Shown here: in pieces, positions 1 to 5,329 of the stretch
Layout: the number at the start of each line of letters is the position of its first letter
Numbering within the stretch: position 1 is the stretch's first letter
NCBI GenBank assembly: GCA_035530135.1
Contig: DATKVJ010000038.1
Span: forward strand, 1 to 7,149
Length of the DNA stretch: 7,149 nt
Direction of reading: 5' to 3'
Source of the DNA: CAIYYX01 sp035530135
Lineage (GTDB): Bacteria > Pseudomonadota > Gammaproteobacteria > Burkholderiales > Rhodocyclaceae
Made by a program: the position numbers and the translations under genes
Notes under the pieces: generated by a model
Told to the model about the DNA's origin: nothing
Seen by the model: only the letters and a program-made list of their open reading frames with translations
Database searches by the model: none

Positions 1-1439
1 GCCACCTCAAGCGCATCTGGAAGTTCAAGATTCACGATGATGCCGGCATGGAGACCGCGCCCATCGTCTGGCACGGGATGGCGTACGTCACCACCGCCCA
101 CGATCACGTCTACGCGCTCGACGTCAAGACCGGCAAGCTGAAATGGGAGTTCATGGACAAGCCGCATGTGCTCGCTTTCGCCGCCAATCGCGGCATCGGG
201 CTGATGGACGGCAACGTCTACGTCGCGACGCTCGACGGCCACCTGATCGCGCTCGACGCGAACACCGGAAAGAAGGTCTGGGACGTGGTCGCAGCGCATG
301 ATACGAGCAATACCTTCTACTCCATGGCGCCGGTTCCGTATCACAACGCCAAGACCGGCAAGGACATGCTGCTGCTGGGCGCCTCGAACGGCGACTGGGG
401 CGGAATCGGCTACATCACCGCCTTCGACCCGAAGAACGGCGATCGCATCTGGGAGTGGAAGACCATCCCGGGGCCGGGCGAGCCGGGTCACGACACCTGG
501 AGCGGCGACTCCTGGAAGCGCGGCGGCGCCGCGGTGTGGAGCGGTGTGGCGATCGACCCGCAGACCGATACGCTGTACATGGACCTCGGCAATCCGCAGC
601 CCGATTTTCTCGCCACGGAGCGCAAGGGCAGCAACCTTTACAGCAATTCCATGGTTGCCTTGGACATCTCGGGCGACAAGCCGACGCTGAAGTGGTACTA
701 CCAGTTCATTCCGCACGATACGCATGACTGGGATCCCGCCATGCCGCCGGTGCTGTTCCAAGGCAAGGTCAACGGCGAGGACCGCGCACTCGTGGCGGCC
801 GGGGACAAAGGGGGGAACTTCTGGATCTTGGACGCCAAGACGGGTGCCTTGGTCCACCACACGGTGGTCAGCTTCCAGCACGGACAGAACACGGAGCCCA
901 GCCGCGAGGGCAACATCGCCTGCCCGAACACCAACGGCGGTATCGAGTTCAACGGCGGCAGTTACGATCCTGCCACCAACACCTTCATCGTGCCCAGCGT
1001 TAACCAGTGCGGTCGGTGGAAATCCTTCGAAAAGGCGGTGTACATCTCCGGGCAGTTCTATTTGGGCGGCGGTTTCCCGGAACTCGTCGGGCCCTCCACC
1101 GGGCAGCTGAACGCGATCGATGTTTCGACCGGCGTGTTCGCCTGGCGGCACAACTACAATCTGCCGTCGATCGCCGGCGTGCTGACAACCAAGAGCGGGC
1201 TCGCGTTCACCGGCGAGTTGAACGGAAACTTCGATGCGTTCGAGGCCAAGAACGGCAAGCTGCTCTGGCACTACCGCACCGGCTCGCCAATTGTCGCCCC
1301 GCCGAGCGCTGTCGAGGTCGATGGCAACGAGATGGTAATCATCGCCTCGGGCAAGCCCAGTATCGGCATGGCCGGCGTGAAGGAACTGCCGAAGAAGGAT
1401 GAAGGCGAGATGATCTCGGCCTTTGCGCTCGCTAAGTGA
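1..1439 (+). CDS. PQQ-dependent dehydrogenase (quinoprotein alcohol dehydrogenase family), 5'-truncated
   Basis: This is a periplasmic quinoprotein that oxidises an alcohol or aldehyde with PQQ and a metal ion and passes electrons to a cytochrome c. The reading frame is open from base 3, so the signal peptide and first blades lie upstream; I estimate 50-80 residues are missing. Counting from the Met at base 48, beta-propeller repeats of the form ALDxxTGKxxW recur (YALDVKTGKLKW, IALDANTGKKVW, TAFDPKNGDRIW, WILDAKTG, NAIDVSTG, EAKNGKLLW). Against methanol dehydrogenase MxaF, spacing is matched exactly for the PQQ-stacking Trp (W164) to metal-ligand Asn (N182) and for a Cys pair (C292, C321, like C386-C415). 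The catalytic Asp is D227 in PHDTHDWD, with a second Asp at 229. Oddities are Asp (D116) at the usual metal-ligand Glu and Leu-Ala where MxaF has its vicinal Cys-Cys. The PHDTHDWD and GEPGHDTW motifs suggest a broad alcohol dehydrogenase clade rather than MxaF or XoxF proper. The substrate is not predictable. Confidence 0.93.
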   Translation, partial: HLKRIWKFKIHDDAGMETAPIVWHGMAYVTTAHDHVYALDVKTGKLKWEFMDKPHVLAFAANRGIGLMDGNVYVATLDGHLIALDANTGKKVWDVVAAHDTSNTFYSMAPVPYHNAKTGKDMLLLGASNGDWGGIGYITAFDPKNGDRIWEWKTIPGPGEPGHDTWSGDSWKRGGAAVWSGVAIDPQTDTLYMDLGNPQPDFLATERKGSNLYSNSMVALDISGDKPTLKWYYQFIPHDTHDWDPAMPPVLFQGKVNGEDRALVAAGDKGGNFWILDAKTGALVHHTVVSFQHGQNTEPSREGNIACPNTNGGIEFNGGSYDPATNTFIVPSVNQCGRWKSFEKAVYISGQFYLGGGFPELVGPSTGQLNAIDVSTGVFAWRHNYNLPSIAGVLTTKSGLAFTGELNGNFDAFEAKNGKLLWHYRTGSPIVAPPSAVEVDGNEMVIIASGKPSIGMAGVKELPKKDEGEMISAFALAK

Positions 1440-1444
1440 GCGAA

Positions 1445-1474
1445 CGCATGGGCGGAGCACCCGCCGCCCATGTG
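1445..1474 (+). other. GC-rich hairpin at the dehydrogenase-cytochrome junction (first of two)
   Basis: CATGGGCGG (1447-1455) and CCGCCCATG (1464-1472) form a perfect 9-bp stem around an 8-base loop. A G-U pair and a C-G pair extend it to 11 bp (1445-1455 with 1464-1474). It starts 5 bases after the dehydrogenase stop codon and contains the ATG (1448) proposed to start the cytochrome. Folded in mRNA it would hide that start. It could stabilise the 3' end of the upstream message or limit translation of the cytochrome. The inverted repeat is certain; its role is inference. Confidence 0.6.
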
Positions 1475-2743
1475 CAGCCGGCCCGCGTCAGCGGGCCGGC
1501 TGCATTGGGGGCGGGGCTATTACTTGCTTGTGCGTTGTTCGCGTCCGGGGCCAAGGCCGCCGCTGCGGAACCGCATAGCGAAACCCTCGCGGCGCTCGCC
1601 GATACCCGGGCGGCGATCGCCGAGATCGTTCAGGCTGAAGACAGTATCGTCAACAGCCCGACGCCCTACCGGCGCGCCGCCAAGCGCGCGATCAACGCCA
1701 TCGTTGGTGAGGGCGACCGGATGCTCGACAAGGCGAGCGGCAATCCGGGCGACGCGGCCGGGGCGATGGGCCATGTGAACACCATCCTTGACCGGAGCGA
1801 CAGCCCGCCCTGGGTGAACACCCTGCACGGCGTACAGGTCAACCTGGGGGCGGCCGTGGCCCGCCTGCGCGACGCGTTGGAGGCCCGTGAACTGGACGAC
1901 TACCAGATCGACGTCACCGCCGCCCTGCTCAATCTGCAGGCGGTCGTCGGGCAGCCGACGCAGACCGGCGTCTTCGGTGGCCTCACGGGCGCGCTGGCCA
2001 CCACCACCCTCGGCGTGCCTGCGGACGCACACCAAGTGTCGGCCTGTGCGCCGGTCGCGGAAGTACCCGCCTACGGAGTAAAGGACGGTTACCTGGCCTT
2101 CGTCACGGTGCCCTCGGCAGCCGGAACTGTCGGCTTGCCGGAGGACCTCGGCAGCCGCCACATCACCTTGCAGGGCAATCGGCTGATCGTGCGTACGGCG
2201 GCCGCTCCTTTGGTGGCCGAGCTCTGCCGCAAGCAATCGGCCGCGACGCCGCAAGCGCAGGCCGATCCGCCGAAAAGCGATCCTCCGCCCAAAGGCGATC
2301 CGCCCGCCCGCGACCCGGCAGTGCCTGCGCAGCAGCAAAGCAGCGGACAAACTCCGGCGCTGTACACCGCTGCACAGGCAAAGGAAGGCAAGAAGGTATA
2401 TCGGCAGCACTGCGAAAAGTGCCACGGCAAGACTCTGCAGGGCTCGTTGGGACCCGCCCTTGCGGGCACCGGCTTCCTGCAGGCGGCGCAACGCAATGAC
2501 TGGACGCTTTACATCATCCGCTACCTGGCAGTGAACACCATGCCCTTGCACAGCCCGGGAGCGCTATCGCCCGAGCAGTATGCGAACGTGCTGGCGTTCT
2601 TGCTGGCGGCGAATTGCTATCCTGCCGGCGACAAGCCGTTCCCGCAGCAGGAGGACGCGCAGCTCAAGAGCATCCACCTGCATCCGCTAACGGGAGTGAA
2701 AGTCCGGTACCCCAAGCTTGGTACTTGCGATGCGCTGAACTGA
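1448..2743 (+). CDS. exported c-type cytochrome with unrecognised N-terminal region, probable electron acceptor of the dehydrogenase
   Basis: The likely role is to accept electrons from the PQQ enzyme. Numbering here is from a possible GTG at 1436 that overlaps the dehydrogenase stop (GTGA); I prefer the ATG at 1448 (residue 5), giving 431 residues, though neither start has a good Shine-Dalgarno. A signal peptide is visible: Arg17, then a hydrophobic stretch to about residue 37, and a site near AKA-AAAEP. Residues 46-200 look helical and 205-266 mixed; I recognise no family. A Pro/Asp/Lys-rich linker spans about 272-306. The cytochrome domain follows (about 307-435), with the haem motif CEKCH at 326-330 (bases 2411-2425) and a likely axial Met at 369 in NTMPLHSP, before SPEQYANVLAFLL, a typical class I cytochrome c helix. 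C394 and C431 could pair. The dehydrogenase is directly upstream, suggesting one transcript, though hairpins separate them. LLLAC at 28-32 is a weak lipobox, so lipidation is possible. Confidence 0.88.
   Translation: MGGAPAAHVQPARVSGPAALGAGLLLACALFASGAKAAAAEPHSETLAALADTRAAIAEIVQAEDSIVNSPTPYRRAAKRAINAIVGEGDRMLDKASGNPGDAAGAMGHVNTILDRSDSPPWVNTLHGVQVNLGAAVARLRDALEARELDDYQIDVTAALLNLQAVVGQPTQTGVFGGLTGALATTTLGVPADAHQVSACAPVAEVPAYGVKDGYLAFVTVPSAAGTVGLPEDLGSRHITLQGNRLIVRTAAAPLVAELCRKQSAATPQAQADPPKSDPPPKGDPPARDPAVPAQQQSSGQTPALYTAAQAKEGKKVYRQHCEKCHGKTLQGSLGPALAGTGFLQAAQRNDWTLYIIRYLAVNTMPLHSPGALSPEQYANVLAFLLAANCYPAGDKPFPQQEDAQLKSIHLHPLTGVKVRYPKLGTCDALN
1473..1504 (+). terminator. perfect 14-bp hairpin without a T-tract, possible attenuator
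   Basis: TGCAGCCGGCCCGC (1473-1486) and GCGGGCCGGCTGCA (1491-1504) are perfect reverse complements separated by the tetraloop GTCA. The stem is nearly all G-C. It is followed by ATTGGGGGC, not a run of T, so it is not a textbook intrinsic terminator; pausing, attenuation or mRNA protection is equally possible. It abuts the preceding hairpin and shares bases 1473-1474 with it. The region is also open in the cytochrome frame, where it would encode part of the signal-peptide n-region. The structure is certain, the function is not. Confidence 0.4.
2264..2320 (+). repeat. degenerate repeat encoding a Pro/Asp-rich linker
   Basis: GAYCC-type units start at 2264, 2279, 2297 and 2312, spaced 15, 18 and 15 bases, and encode DPPKS, DPPPKG, DPPAR, DP. 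They give a flexible, charged, Pro-rich tether between the unrecognised N-terminal region and the cytochrome c domain. Such linkers usually allow a mobile haem domain to swing between partners. Expansion by slippage is plausible, but the repeats are imperfect. Confidence 0.55.
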
Positions 2744-2746
2744 GAC

Positions 2747-2776
2747 CGCTCCCGGCGCTGCGCGTCGCTGGGAGCG
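2747..2776 (+). terminator. hairpin just after the cytochrome stop codon, candidate terminator
   Basis: CGCTCCCGGCG (2747-2757) pairs with CGCTGGGAGCG (2766-2776): 11 bp with one G-U, around the 8-base loop CTGCGCGT. It begins 3 bases after the TGA at 2741-2743, the usual place for a terminator. No T-run follows (AGTCAGGGC), so it is either a non-canonical terminator or a 3'-end stabiliser. It suggests that the two receptors downstream may be transcribed separately from the dehydrogenase and cytochrome. Confidence 0.5.
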
Positions 2777-2807
2777 AGTCAGGGCGGTCGGTGCGCCTCG
2801 ATCATGC

Positions 2808-2835
2808 AGCCGACAGCTGAAAATCGCAGCTGGCT
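2808..2835. promoter_or_regulatory. paired CAGCTG motif upstream of the receptor genes, possible operator or hairpin
   Basis: Two copies of the palindrome CAGCTG (2814-2819 and 2827-2832) have centres 13 bp apart, separated by AAAATCG. They can also fold as a 6-bp stem, extended by AGC/GCT (2808-2810 with 2833-2835) across a 3-base bulge. They lie about 100 bases before the proposed start of the first receptor, where a regulator might bind. I could not find a convincing -35/-10 pair in 2777-2930, so the role is a guess. Confidence 0.2.
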
Positions 2836-2918
2836 ATGGTTTGCTGTGGACCGAAGCTTCTGCATGCCAGGAAGGGAAGACGAACAGAACCCGTCCGCAC
2901 GAACGAAAGCGATTGCTC

Positions 2919-2923
2919 GGGAG
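2919..2923 (+). promoter_or_regulatory. Shine-Dalgarno GGGAG that decides the first receptor's start
   Basis: GGGAG lies 7 bases before the ATG at 2931, ideal spacing. A longer frame opens at a TTG (2841) with no such site, and its extra 30 residues are polar and not signal-like. A TTG at 2985 would give a shorter, more typical signal peptide, but its purine run AAGAG ends only 2 bases before it. Confidence 0.6.
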
Positions 2924-2930
2924 CCGACCG

Positions 2931-5306
2931 ATGGGCGAGATCTGCCCTTGTCCGCCAAAACAATCAATAAAAAGAACAAGAGCTTTGCATCGACAGAATG
3001 CGCTTGTCGTAGTGCTTGTCGCAGCTTTTGGCTTAGCGCAAGCCTCTTTTGCCAGGGAAAAAGCCGAGGTATTGGGCACTGTTGAAGTTGTCGGGACAAC
3101 GCCTATCCCCGGCGTTGGCGTACCGATGGACGAAGTGCCCGCAAATGTCCAGGCGGCGTCGGGAAAATCGATTGAGGAACAGAAACCCCTTAACCTCGCC
3201 GATTATCTGGACAGCAACCTTGGCTCCGTGACCGTGAACGATACGGTGGGCAATCCATATCAGTCCGATGTGAGCTATCGTGGCTTCACGGCATCGCCTT
3301 TACTTGGAACGCCTCAAGGGCTGTCGGTGTTCCTGGATGGCGTTCGCATCAACGAGCCTTTTGGCGACATCGTCAACTGGGATCTGATTCCTGCCAACGC
3401 CATCGCCAATATCGACCTGATTCCCGGTTCAAATCCTGTATTCGGTCTCAATACCTTGGGTGGTGCGCTGTCTGTCGATACCAAGAGCGGTGACAGGAAT
3501 CCCGGGGTTTCGGCGACGCTAACGGGGGGCTCCTGGGGGCGTCGGGCATTCGCGTTCGAGGCCGGCGGGAAGAAGGACCAGTTTGACTATTTCGTTGCCG
3601 GAAACATTTCTCGTGAAGACGGCTGGCGGATTGCGTCGTCCAGCGATGTCAGGCAGTTGTTTACCAAGGCAGGCTGGCACGATGGAATAAGCAAGCTCGA
3701 TTTTTCCGTGTTGCTTGCCGATAACAAAATGAACGGTGTCCAGGGGCTCCCCCTCGAAATGCTGGGTAATCCCCGGCAGGCCTACACCATTCCCGACAGC
3801 ATTCAAAACCAGTTGGCGATGATTACCCTGAAGGGCAGCCGCTTTGTCTCCGACGACAAACTCATCGCGGGAAACGTATATTTTCGCAACAACCGCGCCG
3901 ACGGCTTCAATAGCAATCTAAACAACAGCTATCCCGGCGACGGCGTCGTATCGTCTTCGGCCAGTGTCGTTTGTGCAGGCCGCATTGCGCCATCCCCATG
4001 CGATCCCTATGCCGATAATGTGCTGAGTACGACCGACACGGATGGTTATGGCGGTGCCGTTCAGATGACCCTGTTCGATCATCTTGCCGGTCGCAATAAT
4101 CAGTTCACCGGCGGATTCAGCGCGGACTTTGGCCGCAGCAAATTCCGCAGCGACACACAGATCGCCAATCTCATAGGTAATCAGAGCGTCAGTACTCAGC
4201 CGATCAACACCTCACAGACGGTGAGACTCAAGGCCGATAACGGCTACTATGGTTTGTATGGAACCGACACCGTTTCATTGACGGATAAGCTGCATGTCAC
4301 GCTGTCCGGCCGGTACGATCTCGCGGTGGTGAACTTGTCCGGAACAAGCCTTGATATCGCAGACGATTCACTGGCGCCGGGAGACCTGAACGGCAATCAC
4401 CGCTTTAGCCGGTTCAACCCGGCGGCAGGCGTCAATTTCAATCCCACCAAGTCTTTTGGCCTGTATGGCGGTTACAACGAGGGAATGCGCGCGCCCAGTC
4501 CAACTGAACTGTCCTGCGCCGATCCCAATCACCCGTGCGCCTTGCCTAACGCCTTCGGCGGCGACCCGAATCTGCAGAAAGTAGTTTCGCGCACATGGGA
4601 GGGCGGTGTGCGTGGTCGCCTGGGTGCAAATACCAACTGGAATGCCGGTTTGTTCCGTACCGAGAACAGCGACGATATTGAATTTATCGCAAGCAAGGCC
4701 TCGGGCAGCGGTTATTTCCAGAACGTTGGCAAGACCCTTCGTCAGGGCATTGAACTCGGGGTGAACAGGAGGGCGAATAGATTCAGCTTTGCCGCGAACT
4801 ATAGTTATATCGATGCGACGTTCCAGAGCCCTTTCACCGAAAGCTCGAGTGCGAACAGCAGCGCGGATGCCAATGGAAATATTCAGGTTAGCAAGGGAGA
4901 TGCGATACCCGGCATTCCGCACCACACACTCAAACTGCGCTTGGGCTACGAAGTCACGCCAGCGTGGTCTGTCGGCAGCAATATCATCGCAACTTCCAGC
5001 CAGTATGCGCGCGGCAATGAGAACAATCAGGACTCAAACGGAAAAATACCGGGCTATACGGTGGTCAATCTCGATTCGCATTATAGGATCAGCAAGAACT
5101 GGAAAGTCTTTGCCGAAATCGCCAACGTTTTTGACAGGAAATACTCGACTTTCGGGCTCTTGGGCGTAAACGAGCTTACCGGCCCGGGCAATTCCTTCAG
5201 TTCCAGGCCGGCCGATTGGAATACCAGGGATCAGTTTCGCACGCCGGCCGCGCCCCGTGCCGCATGGGTGGGCATCACGTATGAATTCGACAAACCTCGA
5301 AGGTAG
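2931..5306 (+). CDS. TonB-dependent outer-membrane receptor, substrate unknown
   Basis: This is a complete gated outer-membrane channel of 791 residues that would take up a scarce ligand using TonB energy. From the ATG at 2931, a signal peptide ends near residue 41 (hydrophobic ALVVVLVAAFGLAQ, then ASFA). A TonB-box-like GTVEVVGTTP follows at 49-58. The plug domain runs to about 190, with YRGFTASPLLGTPQG (117-130), LDGVRINEPFGD and the plug-end motif IPGSNPVFGLNTLGGAL. The rest is a beta-barrel with alternating strands, TonB-receptor signatures such as YNEGMRAPSPTEL and ANVFDRKYSTFG, and a C-terminal strand WVGITYEF followed by five residues. Two Cys pairs (348/357 and 529/536) probably close surface loops. 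The stop lies 23 bases before the next receptor, so the two are probably one operon. G+C is lower than in its neighbours. The ligand cannot be read from sequence; a metal chelate, a quinone cofactor or another nutrient are all open. Confidence 0.92.
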   Translation: MGEICPCPPKQSIKRTRALHRQNALVVVLVAAFGLAQASFAREKAEVLGTVEVVGTTPIPGVGVPMDEVPANVQAASGKSIEEQKPLNLADYLDSNLGSVTVNDTVGNPYQSDVSYRGFTASPLLGTPQGLSVFLDGVRINEPFGDIVNWDLIPANAIANIDLIPGSNPVFGLNTLGGALSVDTKSGDRNPGVSATLTGGSWGRRAFAFEAGGKKDQFDYFVAGNISREDGWRIASSSDVRQLFTKAGWHDGISKLDFSVLLADNKMNGVQGLPLEMLGNPRQAYTIPDSIQNQLAMITLKGSRFVSDDKLIAGNVYFRNNRADGFNSNLNNSYPGDGVVSSSASVVCAGRIAPSPCDPYADNVLSTTDTDGYGGAVQMTLFDHLAGRNNQFTGGFSADFGRSKFRSDTQIANLIGNQSVSTQPINTSQTVRLKADNGYYGLYGTDTVSLTDKLHVTLSGRYDLAVVNLSGTSLDIADDSLAPGDLNGNHRFSRFNPAAGVNFNPTKSFGLYGGYNEGMRAPSPTELSCADPNHPCALPNAFGGDPNLQKVVSRTWEGGVRGRLGANTNWNAGLFRTENSDDIEFIASKASGSGYFQNVGKTLRQGIELGVNRRANRFSFAANYSYIDATFQSPFTESSSANSSADANGNIQVSKGDAIPGIPHHTLKLRLGYEVTPAWSVGSNIIATSSQYARGNENNQDSNGKIPGYTVVNLDSHYRISKNWKVFAEIANVFDRKYSTFGLLGVNELTGPGNSFSSRPADWNTRDQFRTPAAPRAAWVGITYEFDKPRR

Positions 5307-5318
5307 TATTCACGTTTT

Positions 5319-5323
5319 GGGAG
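5319..5323 (+). promoter_or_regulatory. Shine-Dalgarno GGGAG of the PqqU-like receptor
   Basis: GGGAG lies 6 bases before the ATG at 5330, in the 23-base gap between the two receptor genes. It supports 5330 over the out-of-frame ATG at 5325. It is the same core motif as before the first receptor. Confidence 0.65.
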
Positions 5324-5329
5324 AATGAT

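Noticed and set aside
1..1439. Calling the dehydrogenase MxaF or XoxF methanol dehydrogenase
   Set aside because: The PHDTHDWD and GEPGHDTW motifs, loss of the vicinal Cys pair and the altered metal-ligand motif differ from both; a general PQQ alcohol dehydrogenase call is all that is supported.
1520..2551. Long minus-strand open frame of 343 codons opposite the cytochrome
   Set aside because: It is antisense to a gene with a clear haem motif and signal peptide, its product is Arg/Gly-rich without recognisable domains, and such frames are common opposite GC-rich genes.
2706..2723. Near-palindrome GTACCCCAAGCTTGGTAC at the end of the cytochrome gene
   Set aside because: The arms are only 5 bp once aligned, it lies inside the coding region, and a stronger hairpin follows the stop codon.
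2841..2930. TTG at 2841 as start of the first receptor
   Set aside because: It adds 30 polar residues before the signal peptide and has no Shine-Dalgarno, while ATG 2931 has GGGAG at 7 bases.
4368..4925. Minus-strand open frame of 185 codons inside the first receptor
   Set aside because: It lies wholly within a well-supported barrel-coding region and shows no domain or ribosome binding site I could recognise.
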